DNA of 36,793 nt from an uncultured cyanobacterium (GCA_903903925.1 CAIVAU010000254.1:1-36793); one strand, 5' to 3'. Shown: positions 24,298-32,213, counted from the stretch's first letter. Translations and numbers: made by a program. The notes: generated by a model from the sequence alone, not told the origin.

Positions 24298-25584
24298 ATG
24301 GTGATTACAAGAAATGGGCTTGTTTTGGGTGCTACTGCAGTGACGCTATCCACGATCGCAGTTACTAGCTTAGGTATTCACTCACAAGGACAGGCTTTAT
24401 TTAAAGAGAGTCCTAAGGAATTATTAGATGAAGTTTGGCAAATTATTGACCGTCAATACGTGGACGGTACTTTTAATCATGTAGATTGGCAGGCAGTTCG
24501 TCGTGAGTACCTGAGCAAATCCTACAGTAGTAAGGAAGACGCTTATAAGTCTATTCGGGAAATGCTGAAGAAGCTGGATGACCCATACACCCGATTTATG
24601 AACCCAGAAGAGTTCAAGAGTCTCCAAGTTGATACCTCTGGAGAACTCACAGGTATTGGGATTTCAATTGGTTTAGATGAAAAAAATGGCAAGAAGTTAA
24701 CTGTTATTGCACCTATTGAGGATACACCTGCCTTTAAGGCGGGTCTTCAGGCAAAGGATATCATCACCAAAATCGATGGGAAAAGTACCGAGGGGATGGA
24801 TACTAACCAAGCAGTAGCCCTAATCCGAGGCGAAGCAGGAACATCAGTTACCCTAACAATTCTGCGGAATAGTCAACAAAAAGACTACACGATTACACGA
24901 GCAAAGATTGAAATTCATCCGGTGAAGTATTCTCAGCAGCAAACTCCCGCTGGTAACACTGGTTATATTCGCCTGAACCAGTTTAGCGCTAATGCTGGTA
25001 AAGAAATGCAAAGCGCGATCACAAATTTAGAACACAAACAGGTCGCTGGCTATGTCCTAGATTTGCGTAACAATCCAGGCGGCTTACTCTTCTCTAGCGT
25101 AGAAATTGCCCGGATGTGGCTAAATAGTGGCACAATTGTCTCTACCAAGGATCGCCAAGGAGAAGTAGAGAAAGAAGTAGCAAATGGACACGCTTTGACG
25201 AATAAACCACTGGTGATCCTAGTGGATAAAGGTTCAGCTAGTGCGAGTGAAATCCTCTCAGGAGCGATGCAGGACAATAAGCGTGCTGAGTTGATTGGGA
25301 CTCGAACCTTTGGAAAGGGTCTAGTGCAATCAGTGCGTCCCCTCGATGATGGTTCAGGAGTCGCAGTCACAATTGCAAAATACTATACTCCTCTAAATCA
25401 CGATATTAATAAGCGTGGAATCGAGCCAAATGTCAAAGTAGAATTAACAGATGCTCAGCGACAAAACTTGTGGCTGCACGAACGTAACAAACTAGGTACC
25501 CTAGCGGACCCACAATTTGCCAAAGCAGTAGAAGTTTTACGCCAAGAAATTGCGACTCAAGGCAACACAAGAGCGCAAAAGTAA
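24298..25584 (+). CDS. ctpC: Carboxyl-terminal processing protease, S41 family (CtpC-like)
   Basis: Periplasmic or lumenal serine protease of the Tsp/CtpA family. An N-terminal hydrophobic stretch (about residues 8-27) is a signal peptide or anchor. A PDZ domain spans about residues 112-195 (GELTGIGISIGLDEKNGK, APIEDTPAFKAGLQAKDIIT). The catalytic domain has LDLRNNPGGLL, the serine in GSASASEI (S315 by spacing) and the general-base lysine K340 in GTRTFGKG. Of the three cyanobacterial paralogues, the start and length resemble CtpC more than CtpA, the D1-processing enzyme; the paralogue assignment is from memory of sequence style and less certain than the family. Confidence 0.85.
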   Translation: MVITRNGLVLGATAVTLSTIAVTSLGIHSQGQALFKESPKELLDEVWQIIDRQYVDGTFNHVDWQAVRREYLSKSYSSKEDAYKSIREMLKKLDDPYTRFMNPEEFKSLQVDTSGELTGIGISIGLDEKNGKKLTVIAPIEDTPAFKAGLQAKDIITKIDGKSTEGMDTNQAVALIRGEAGTSVTLTILRNSQQKDYTITRAKIEIHPVKYSQQQTPAGNTGYIRLNQFSANAGKEMQSAITNLEHKQVAGYVLDLRNNPGGLLFSSVEIARMWLNSGTIVSTKDRQGEVEKEVANGHALTNKPLVILVDKGSASASEILSGAMQDNKRAELIGTRTFGKGLVQSVRPLDDGSGVAVTIAKYYTPLNHDINKRGIEPNVKVELTDAQRQNLWLHERNKLGTLADPQFAKAVEVLRQEIATQGNTRAQK

Positions 25585-25587
25585 AAA

Positions 25588-25680
25588 TTTGTTAATTGTT
25601 AGTTGTTATTGGTTAGTTGTTATTGGTTAGTTGTTTATAGAAGATTCAACCAACAACCAACTACTAACAACTAACTACTA
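25588..25680. repeat. Inverted TTAGTTGTT-type repeats after ctpC
   Basis: Three copies of a ttagttgttattgg-like unit (25595-25635) face complementary units of the caaccaacaaccaactac type (25648-25677). They form a loose AT-rich fold-back between the convergent ctpC and Uma2 relic. It may end both transcripts. Confidence 0.6.
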
Positions 25681-25681
25681 A

Positions 25682-25807
25682 TTAATCTTCTGTGAAGCGC
25701 TCAACTTGGAGTACAAAACCTGGTAAGACAGATTCACCAGAAAGCTGAGTGGGTAGTGAATGCACTTCTTTAGCTTGTCCTTGACGATAGATTTCAACAT
25801 TCTTTCG
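25682..25807 (-). pseudogene. C-terminal ~40 codons of a split Uma2 gene
   Basis: The minus-strand frame reads RKNVEIYRQGQAKEVHSLPT, then QLSGESVLPGFVLQVERFTE and D, then stop. This is the standard Uma2 ending (VEIYR-GQ... LSGE-VLPGFVL). No Uma2 N-terminus precedes it here. The missing upstream part is on the far side of the IsrB-like element: the frame ending LGWMLNPQDQ at about 27345-27360 on the same strand. The two halves together give a normal-length Uma2 protein, so the gene was interrupted by the element rather than decaying separately. Confidence 0.8.
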
Positions 25808-25859
25808 CGGGAGTCCCTCACGCTCATTCTGTACTCAGAATCAGTGATTGGGAGGGATA

Positions 25860-25941
25860 GCGCGTTTCCGCATGTTGTGTCCTCCAACTGAACCTAAACG
25901 TAGTTAGGAAGGGAGGAGGACGAGGACATGCGGAAACGCGC
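25860..25941 (-). repeat. Long imperfect hairpin at the 3' end of the IsrB-like gene
   Basis: GCGCGTTTCCGCATG (25860-25874) is perfectly complementary to 25927-25941. A further GTCCTCC/GGAGGAC match follows, and a nested inner stem CCTAA/TTAGG sits at about 25893-25908. The outer arm ends three bases from the nuclease stop codon. It may be a terminator for the nuclease mRNA, an element-end structure or a separate small inverted-repeat element. No T-run follows on the minus strand. Confidence 0.7.
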
Positions 25942-25944
25942 CTC

Positions 25945-27114
25945 TTATCGGGTGACACATAACCTCGAACTTCTTTGAAGTAAGCGGATATTTTTAGGAT
26001 TGAATTGCCCGACTCTTGACCAATTGTGGTCATAGATTGATACATTTTGCGTCTTACCAGTATTCGTAAAACCACCAATCCAGCCCCGCACTTTGTCACC
26101 CTTGAAAGTTGTTTCTACATAATCACCAGACCGGAAAATAAATGGTGTAATCGTTCCACCTTGACGCTTGAGAATTCCACCTTTGGAATAGTTTTCTTGG
26201 TGTAGCTTTCGTCTAAATAACTTAGGGCGATTTAGCACAATGAATGGTGCCGATGTGACGGTACATTCTCCTACCCATTCATGCCCGTGGGTATTAGCTG
26301 TATGGAATGGTCGGTACTGGATGAAATAGGATGCAGCAAGAGCAATTGCATCATTAGCGTGAGTCTCAGGAGTTTGTCTAGATTTATCATCTCTATCCTT
26401 AACAAGCCTCAAGCGATCACGATACTTGCCAGTCTCTAAGGAGCTAACTTCTACAACATGAGCAATCTTGGATGCTTCGGCTCTAAACCATTCTTGACCA
26501 ACAGTTACGGGTGAAATTCCTAAACCATTCTTCTTAGTATTACCACCGCAAGCCTCGTCCCTAATTTCAGAGATTGGCAAGATTAAAGCCATCTCGTTCA
26601 GGATTCTTAGCTCCATTTGTCTGTTTGACAAGACACTCGGTGGGAGTTTCTTGTGCCGTCTGTTGTTGAACCGTTTTTCTCTGTGATTGCGAAGTTTGAA
26701 GGGTCTCTTCCTGTTAATTCTCTGACCCCTGCGAGTCCTTCTTAGTTCGGCTCGTTTATCCATCTTTCCAGTTACAGATTGACGATCTAGAGTCTGGTTC
26801 TTCTTACCCAAGTTTTTGGATTTATAAAACCCTGGTAAGCAGGCATGAAACAAAGCGATTGTAACTAGTTTGGTCTGAAATGCAATCCCAGTAAAGCACT
26901 TTCCTCGGTCTACTCCAGCAATAATTGGTTGGGTACTGTAACCTGATGGTTTATTGGTTAGCTGGACGAAAAACACTCCTAATTTATTTCGTTTGGGTAT
27001 TGCTTTCCCTTGGACAATCCACTTCCTTACTCTTGCAGGTGTGGTGGGCATTAATGGCTTTCCGTCAGGGTCTACCACTGGTACTCTTGAAGCTTGATTG
27101 ATTTTGGAATTCAT
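25945..27114 (-). CDS. IsrB-like RRXRR-domain RuvC nuclease (no HNH)
   Basis: Relative of the RNA-guided OMEGA nuclease IscB that lacks the HNH domain, the layout called IsrB. Numbering is from the upstream ATG at 27150. A PLMP domain is at 23-66 (DPDGKPLMPT). RuvC-I follows, with D81 in AGVDRGKCFTGIAF. An arginine-rich bridge helix (137-165) contains the RRXRR motif RRTRR. RuvC-II has E199 in ISEIRDEACGG, and RuvC-III has H264/D267 in THANDAIALA. Only about 60 residues separate RuvC-II from RuvC-III, so there is no room for HNH. A C-terminal SH3-like region (RSGDYVETTFKGDKVRGWIG) is typical of cyanobacterial RRXRR proteins. Known IsrB proteins nick DNA with a long guide RNA. I prefer ATG 27114 because homologues begin close to the PLMP domain. 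All RuvC acidic residues are present. Confidence 0.75.
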   Translation of the reverse strand: MNSKINQASRVPVVDPDGKPLMPTTPARVRKWIVQGKAIPKRNKLGVFFVQLTNKPSGYSTQPIIAGVDRGKCFTGIAFQTKLVTIALFHACLPGFYKSKNLGKKNQTLDRQSVTGKMDKRAELRRTRRGQRINRKRPFKLRNHREKRFNNRRHKKLPPSVLSNRQMELRILNEMALILPISEIRDEACGGNTKKNGLGISPVTVGQEWFRAEASKIAHVVEVSSLETGKYRDRLRLVKDRDDKSRQTPETHANDAIALAASYFIQYRPFHTANTHGHEWVGECTVTSAPFIVLNRPKLFRRKLHQENYSKGGILKRQGGTITPFIFRSGDYVETTFKGDKVRGWIGGFTNTGKTQNVSIYDHNWSRVGQFNPKNIRLLQRSSRLCVTR

Positions 27115-27149
27115 TAGAGATAATCCAATAAATGTTTTTAGACTTATCA

Positions 27150-27345
27150 TCAGTCCCTTAGCACAATGATGTGAGCGTATCTCCTATTCACAACTAAGCC
27201 AGACAGAGGTACAAACTAGGGAAATATTTGTACGTGTCGCCTCACATCATCTCGATGTGCTAACCAACTCTTACTTTACGTATTATGAGCCTAGCCTAGA
27301 CTAGGTTTTCCGTAAGCCTATACTGACCCGAAGGGCAGTGTAGGT
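27150..27345 (-). ncRNA. Candidate omega RNA (guide RNA scaffold) of the IsrB-like nuclease
   Basis: The region just upstream of the nuclease gene is highly structured. TTAGCACAATGATGTGAGCG (27158-27177) pairs along its whole length with 27238-27263, which has only a one-base and a five-base bulge. Inside, GTACAAA (27209-27215) pairs with TTTGTAC (27227-27233). CACATC/GATGTG (27243-27259) offers an alternative local hairpin. Further out are CCTAG/CTAGG (27295-27305) and the end hairpin at 27322-27339. For IscB/IsrB the omega RNA is encoded at this place, with the guide at its 5' end reaching into flanking DNA. The RNA itself is inferred, not demonstrated. Confidence 0.5.
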
Positions 27346-27827
27346 AGTTGACCTTGTTGATCTTGAGGATTTAACATCCAACCCAACTGAACGCCACTCG
27401 TCATATACTCCTGCATTTTTTCTTGGAGCATGTCTAATTTGTCTGTTCGTGACCTCAGTTCAATCACGAAATCGGGTGCGATCGCCGGAAATTTTTGACG
27501 TTGTTCTGGAGTCAAAGCTTTCCAGCGAGAACGTTCTACCCACGCCGCATTAGGGGAGCGATCGCCCCCTCCGGGAAGCTTAAACATTGTCGAAGAACTA
27601 AAAACAAAGCCTTCTCCGGTTTGGCGGTTCCAGATATTCAAATCTGTGATATAATCCGCTTCTCTTCTTCCACTATCGCCACCGACTGGAGACATAAAAA
27701 TCAAAACTTGTTTGGCATCTCGTTCAATATTCAGGTCAGGATTGCTGATGCAGAGCTGATAAAATTGCTCATCAGTGAGATGAACCTGACTTAGATCGAC
27801 TTTCAAAGGAAGCGTCAGCGAAGTCAT
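27318..27827 (-). pseudogene. Uma2 gene, 5' part, interrupted by the IsrB-like element
   Basis: Uma2-family protein with a normal start (MTSLTLPLKVDLSQVHLTDE; ATG 27827 chosen over GTG 27845) and core. PNAAWVERSRW and APDFVIELRS carry the candidate acidic residues, and LQEKMQEYMTSGVQLGWMLN is the last family segment. After NPQDQ the reading continues into element sequence (QGQLPTLPFGSV) and stops at 27318. The missing ~40 C-terminal residues are at 25682-25807. Loss of the final strands probably destabilises the protein. The open frame still makes about 169 residues, so automated annotation may show it as a complete gene. Confidence 0.8.
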
Positions 27828-28002
27828 TTGACAACTAATAACCACACACTCAACACTATACCAAAGCTTCGGGCGAAGTATTGAAATTTCGTTGCACCCC
27901 CAGAAGCTTGATCGCGTAGAACGTTTTATTTCACTCCAATACCTGAGGAGTTCGCCTTAAAATGAGGTATGAACGAAGGCGATTTAACTCAGGAGCAAAA
28001 AT

Positions 28003-28242
28003 ATGATTGACCCAGAAAACCTGGAAAAGCTGCAGAATATCTCCTTCGAGGAACGAATCACTATTATTGAGGTGCTTTTACACTCATTAAAAAATGACCT
28101 GCAAAAAAACGTTTCTCCCCAACCTGAATATAGGTCTCGCCCCCAACGTCCGACTTTTGGATTTATGAAAGATACAGGTAAAATTCTTGGCGATGTAGTT
28201 GCACCTGTTCTCCCAGAAAACGTATGGGAAGTACGAGAGTGA
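28003..28242 (+). CDS. Antitoxin-like small protein upstream of a PIN remnant
   Basis: A 79-residue protein with an N-terminal helical part (MIDPENLEKLQNISFEERIT, IIEVLLHSLKND) and a proline-rich tail (RPTFGFMKDTGKILGDVV). The helical pattern and the tail phrase FGFMKDTGKILGD are typical of small cyanobacterial antitoxins that precede PIN toxins. The stop overlaps the GTG start of the PIN frame (GTGA at 28239-28242), the classic coupling of a toxin-antitoxin operon. The toxin is broken, so this antitoxin is probably an orphan. Confidence 0.7.
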   Translation: MIDPENLEKLQNISFEERITIIEVLLHSLKNDLQKNVSPQPEYRSRPQRPTFGFMKDTGKILGDVVAPVLPENVWEVRE

Positions 28243-28360
28243 AACTCCTCCTAGACACTCACATTTGGCTTTGGTAGGCTCTCAGTGATCCTAAACTCTC
28301 AAATAGCCTTCGCTTAACTATCGCTTCAGACAGTACAGAACTCTGGCTAAGTTCAATTAG
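28239..28360 (+). pseudogene. PIN-domain toxin, stopped and truncated
   Basis: GTG at 28239 starts a VapC-like PIN frame, KLLLDTHIWLW, with the first catalytic aspartate. A TAG then interrupts at codon 13. Reading on in the same frame gives ALSDPKLSNSLRLTIASDST, then ELWLSSIS, the next PIN signature. Homology then ends where the 3' end of the opposing gene at 28365 begins. About two-thirds of the domain is lost, so the toxin is inactive. Confidence 0.75.
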
Positions 28361-28364
28361 CTAC

Positions 28365-29522
28365 TTAAAATTTACAAGGACCAGATTTACCGTTAGGACA
28401 AATGGTTGAAGTATCAGTCTTCACCTTGTACAAATGAGCACCAGTCAAGTTAACACCCTTCAAATTAGCACCGTTTAAATTAGTACCTCTTAAATCTGCT
28501 TTATATAACGTCGCACCTTCAAGATTTGCTTTGCTTAAGTCCACCCAATTTAGACTAGTATTGGATAAAACAGCATTTTTCAAATTTACAGACATGAGAT
28601 TGTAACTATCCAGTTTTTTACTTTCTAGGTCTCTTCCTGTTTTCGGCTCGTTGACAATTTCCCAAGCTAATTTAGCATTTGGATCAAGTTTAGTCGTTAT
28701 CTCACCTGTTTCTGTATCCCTAATTTTTGCTTTTCTTAAATTAGTACCTTGTAATTTGGCTCCTAGTAAATTTGCTTTATTTAAATTTGCTTCTGTCAAG
28801 TCCGCACGAGAGAAGTTTACACCTCTCAGATCTGCTCCTGCTAGACTAGCTTTACTAAGTGTTGCATCACTTAAATTAGCCTGATACAACTGGGCACCGT
28901 TAAGATTTGTACCCAACATATTGGCATTAGCGAGATTGGCACGTTCTAAGGAAACTCCACTTAAGTTTTTACCCTGTACATTCTTTACTATTCCTAATTT
29001 CATTCCCACAGTATTTCTAGTATATTCAAACTCTGGATTAAACAAAAACCATATTATTAAAAATACTATTAATGAAAAAGGGATGGAATACTTTCTATAT
29101 ATCCTATGAGAATACAAATCCTTAATCAAGATCAGTATTTTTATTACTAAACTAAATACTAGTTTTTTTGTGTTTTTTTTTGAACTATTACTCTTACTAG
29201 GACTAGGATACTCTAAATCCCCATTGACTGGTGTTTCAGGTGTGGTGTTGGGCAGTTTTGGTATGACATTTGGTAACTGGTCTTTAGAGAAGAGAATTAT
29301 TTTGTCGTCGTTTTTAACATTTGCTTCCTTAAAAGTTTGGTTATCCTTTAATATTTGACTAGTTCTTGTCAGAAAAAATTGTTGAGGTTGCTTCTCTGGT
29401 AATCCCAATAGCATTGGTATTGCTTCATAAGCATCTTTCAACTTTGAATCAGGCAAAATATCATTGAGAGTTGTCTCATGCTTCCTATCCTGTGTTTGAA
29501 ATGTAACTGTAATTTTAGTCAT
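28365..29522 (-). CDS. Ubiquitin-like domain, transmembrane, pentapeptide-repeat protein
   Basis: A 385-residue protein of three parts. Residues 2-78 read like a ubiquitin-like beta-grasp domain: strand KITVTFQTQ, a helix near KLKDAYEAIPMLLGL, the FFLTRTSQILKDNQTFKEAN stretch, and VKNDDKIILF. A polar linker follows. A strong membrane segment comes next (IPFSLIVFLIIWFLF, about 147-162), with another hydrophobic stretch near 122-134. The C-terminal part is pentapeptide repeats (ANLANANMLGTNLNGAQL style), in two blocks split by a charged insert (about 268-305). The N-terminal domain is probably cytosolic. I start at ATG 29522 with AAGGG upstream; a TTG lies six bases earlier. It is last in the five-gene cluster, after a 132-base gap. 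The architecture is read from motifs only. Confidence 0.75.
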   Translation of the reverse strand: MTKITVTFQTQDRKHETTLNDILPDSKLKDAYEAIPMLLGLPEKQPQQFFLTRTSQILKDNQTFKEANVKNDDKIILFSKDQLPNVIPKLPNTTPETPVNGDLEYPSPSKSNSSKKNTKKLVFSLVIKILILIKDLYSHRIYRKYSIPFSLIVFLIIWFLFNPEFEYTRNTVGMKLGIVKNVQGKNLSGVSLERANLANANMLGTNLNGAQLYQANLSDATLSKASLAGADLRGVNFSRADLTEANLNKANLLGAKLQGTNLRKAKIRDTETGEITTKLDPNAKLAWEIVNEPKTGRDLESKKLDSYNLMSVNLKNAVLSNTSLNWVDLSKANLEGATLYKADLRGTNLNGANLKGVNLTGAHLYKVKTDTSTICPNGKSGPCKF

Positions 29523-29660
29523 TTTCAACCCTTGTATAAATTAGTTTATTTGATGCAATTCTTTTTCTATACTAGAAGTTACGCAATACAGGATTGTATA
29601 TGCGATGTATGGTATTGATATTATTAATGTCTAGATTATACCCCATACTTACCGAACATT

Positions 29661-32213
29661 TTAATCATCATTATTTTTAATACCTCTATCACCATTGGGC
29701 TGAGAATCTTGATTATTTTGACTAGGAGGCAGATTTTTCTGATTCTGTTCCTTTGCTTTTAGGAAAGAGCCTGGTTTTGATTGCTGCGGTTTAAGTAAAT
29801 TTAAATTTATTGGCTCATCTATACTTTCTTCTCTAGACAAATCAATAATTTCTGATTCCAAATTTCTTATTTCTTCCTCTATATATTTAAGTTCTTGTTT
29901 ACTATCTTCATCTCCAATAAGTTTAAGTTGACGACGTTGTTTATAAAGTTCCTGAAGTTGGGCATCTTGATCCTCGTAGATTTTTTGGGACATCTTCAAT
30001 TGTTTCCCAATCTTCGTAGTCTTTGCTTCCAGTTTTTGTTGACTTTGCTGTTTACTTTCTTCAATTTGCTTGACTGACTGCTCATAATTAGCAGCAACAG
30101 TTGCCTGCGTTACTTGTTGCTGATATTTTTCTCGATCAGTTTGAGAGCGTTTTATATTTCTTAGACTGATTTTGAGACCATATTGATCGATAACACTTGC
30201 AGACGCCCAGTTATTTATTGCTTCGTCAATTGCAGACTTATCTTGAAAAGATGTATATTGCAAGTCTGGACTATCAAAAATACCAAATAAATTACTTACT
30301 AAGCTTTCTTGAATACAATGTCTAATTTCATCTAAGCCAAAAATTTCATTTTCTATGGCTTTAATTCTCTGGTTAATCTTATCAATCTCATCTCGATTGT
30401 CGTCTACATCACCTAAATCCATCAGGTCAGAGTGTTGCTCGTTAAGTTTATCAACTTCTTGACGCAAACGCTGTTGTGATTGTTGCCTAGATAGGAATAC
30501 TGATTGAAATCTATACCAACTAGCTTCTCCGATAGTTTCTACTTTAAATTGCCCCTCTAATTTTACGGGTTCTGCACCACTGTTTGAAGGAATTTCGCAT
30601 TCAAACTTACCTATCATTCCCGTTAGTCTTTGCAAGTATTCAATAATATCTGTTTCTTCTGGTATGGGAACTACAGTAATAACCTTGACTCCAAAACGCT
30701 CTTCTAAAGCCTTAGTAATTTCATCTTGTAGCTTTTTTTCAACTGATTTTTCCCCTGCAGTTGCATCTGCATAGAAATACATATAAAAGCGTTCTGGATC
30801 AATCTGACGCAACACCTCCCTAGTCTTGGTACTAACCACCTTTCGCATGTCTTCAATAATCTCGTCAACACTACGATCCAAATAATGCTCTACTTGATTA
30901 AAATTATCAAATCTTGCGTTAGCAGTTGTAGTTAGCTTAACTTTAATACTGGCAGTATTAGTAGAAAATTCTTCATTCTTATTTTCAATTTCAAAATCTG
31001 TTTTGAGATCAAGATGTGGTAGTCTAGGTATAGATACGATATGCTGGATTTTATAACCAATAGACTCAGCCGCTATTCTCATCTCATCGCGAATTTCATC
31101 AGATACAGTCCGAAAATCACTCAATATATCCAAATAATTTTTAGATAGCAGCAAGGGTTTCACAATTTTTTCTAGCTTACTTTCACTCCATGCTTGCAAG
31201 TTAGGTTGTTGTGCAGAAATACCTCTCCTAACATCTTGAGGTAACATCTGGAGAGTATTTTCTATAGATATTAACCTTGAATAATTTTGAACCCTACATT
31301 TAACTATGTGTTCTATTTCAACAAGTTCTTTTGGCGCTGGAGAGGAAATCACTACCTTACTATTTAGGTTCAAAAAGAGAATTCTCCAACCTTTGTCAGC
31401 TAGCTTTTGATTTAAATAATCTACTAGAGCATTTCTAACTTTATCTTTTAATTCATAGCGAAACTCACTGATTTTAGTACGTTCTTGCAAATAAAGTTTA
31501 ATCTCTGTCTTAAATAGATTGGTTAGTTCTATAGTTCCCCATGTGTTTGAATATGAAATTGCTTTTATCTGATCTGCAACTGATAATTCAGTTTCGATAG
31601 TTAAATCCAGCGCTTCATCAGAATCAGAAACACGGACAGTAATTTCTGAAGGACGAATTTTTATAGATTCAAGTTCTGCTAAAGAAATCTTTAAATCAAG
31701 TCGAACTCCAATTTCTTCTCTAGCAGTATTTTGTAAATATTGTTCTAATATTTTGACTTTCTCCGAATAATTATCAATGAAATCAGCAACGCAGTTGTGG
31801 GTAAATTCAATCACCCATTTTCTGACTTTTTTATCTAATTCTACTTCTGGAGAATTATCACTCTGGAGCGCTTTAGCTACTTTTCCTTCATTATTACTGT
31901 TATCAGAACTATAACTAGCCCGATAATTTACAGATATATCCAGCACTCGCTTATTAGAGAAATCAGTAATTTCTATTGGTAATGTTCTAAGTTCAGAAAA
32001 AACAGAAGAATCGTTAGAAACTATGTAATATTCTAAATTTCTACCAAAGGGTGAAGGTATAGTTGGTATCTTGTATTGAACTTTCCCTGTTCGTTTGTCA
32101 ATTACTACAACTCTTTTTGTAGAGTTGTTAGTCTTATTGTTAGCCATCTCGTTGACTGCTTCTTCTTTTTCTACTTTCCGGATTACATTAGAGAGAAAAT
32201 TTTTCTGGTTCAT
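29661..32213 (-). CDS. Multi-SPFH-like coiled-coil protein (850 aa)
   Basis: I do not recognise a named family, but the sequence repeats. Five units, at about 33-190, 195-290, 297-398, 405-520 and 535-692, each have a strand-rich start, one or two amphipathic helices, and a closing strand after a glycine. The closings are GVRLDLKISLAEL, GWRILFLNLNSKV, GYKIQHIVSIPRL, GVKVITVVPIPEE and GLKISLRNIKRSQ. This is the ending pattern of SPFH/band-7 (stomatin, flotillin) domains. A coiled coil follows (about 695-795), as in flotillins, then a polar Gln/Asn-rich tail. There is no membrane segment. ATG 32213 has a good AAGGAGA Shine-Dalgarno. The gene follows its upstream neighbour by 18 bases. A ring- or cage-forming scaffold is a fair inference; enzymatic activity is not suggested. 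Confidence 0.7.
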   Translation of the reverse strand: MNQKNFLSNVIRKVEKEEAVNEMANNKTNNSTKRVVVIDKRTGKVQYKIPTIPSPFGRNLEYYIVSNDSSVFSELRTLPIEITDFSNKRVLDISVNYRASYSSDNSNNEGKVAKALQSDNSPEVELDKKVRKWVIEFTHNCVADFIDNYSEKVKILEQYLQNTAREEIGVRLDLKISLAELESIKIRPSEITVRVSDSDEALDLTIETELSVADQIKAISYSNTWGTIELTNLFKTEIKLYLQERTKISEFRYELKDKVRNALVDYLNQKLADKGWRILFLNLNSKVVISSPAPKELVEIEHIVKCRVQNYSRLISIENTLQMLPQDVRRGISAQQPNLQAWSESKLEKIVKPLLLSKNYLDILSDFRTVSDEIRDEMRIAAESIGYKIQHIVSIPRLPHLDLKTDFEIENKNEEFSTNTASIKVKLTTTANARFDNFNQVEHYLDRSVDEIIEDMRKVVSTKTREVLRQIDPERFYMYFYADATAGEKSVEKKLQDEITKALEERFGVKVITVVPIPEETDIIEYLQRLTGMIGKFECEIPSNSGAEPVKLEGQFKVETIGEASWYRFQSVFLSRQQSQQRLRQEVDKLNEQHSDLMDLGDVDDNRDEIDKINQRIKAIENEIFGLDEIRHCIQESLVSNLFGIFDSPDLQYTSFQDKSAIDEAINNWASASVIDQYGLKISLRNIKRSQTDREKYQQQVTQATVAANYEQSVKQIEESKQQSQQKLEAKTTKIGKQLKMSQKIYEDQDAQLQELYKQRRQLKLIGDEDSKQELKYIEEEIRNLESEIIDLSREESIDEPINLNLLKPQQSKPGSFLKAKEQNQKNLPPSQNNQDSQPNGDRGIKNNDD

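Larger units (their letters stand above)
25808..27345 (-). mobile_element. IsrB-like (RRXRR/RuvC) element inserted in a Uma2 gene
   Basis: The ~1.54-kb segment lies between the two halves of one Uma2 gene. It contains one protein gene (IsrB-like nuclease) and a structured upstream region. The ends are estimated to within about 15 bases from where Uma2 homology stops. No terminal inverted repeats are visible. Each end has a small subterminal hairpin: ATTCTG/CAGAAT at 25826-25841, and ACTG..CC/GG..CAGT at 27322-27339. That is the style of IS200/IS605-group ends. No TnpA transposase is present, so movement would need one in trans. Confidence 0.65.

Noticed and set aside
25678..26099. Two minus-strand frames (25678-25887 and 25824-26099) over the end of the element
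   Set aside because: One overlaps the Uma2 C-terminal remnant in the wrong frame and the other overlaps the nuclease gene; neither shows family resemblance.
26520..26600. HNH domain in the RRXRR protein, which would make it IscB
   Set aside because: Only about 60 residues lie between RuvC-II and RuvC-III, and there is no paired CxxC or HNH-type histidine/asparagine pattern there.
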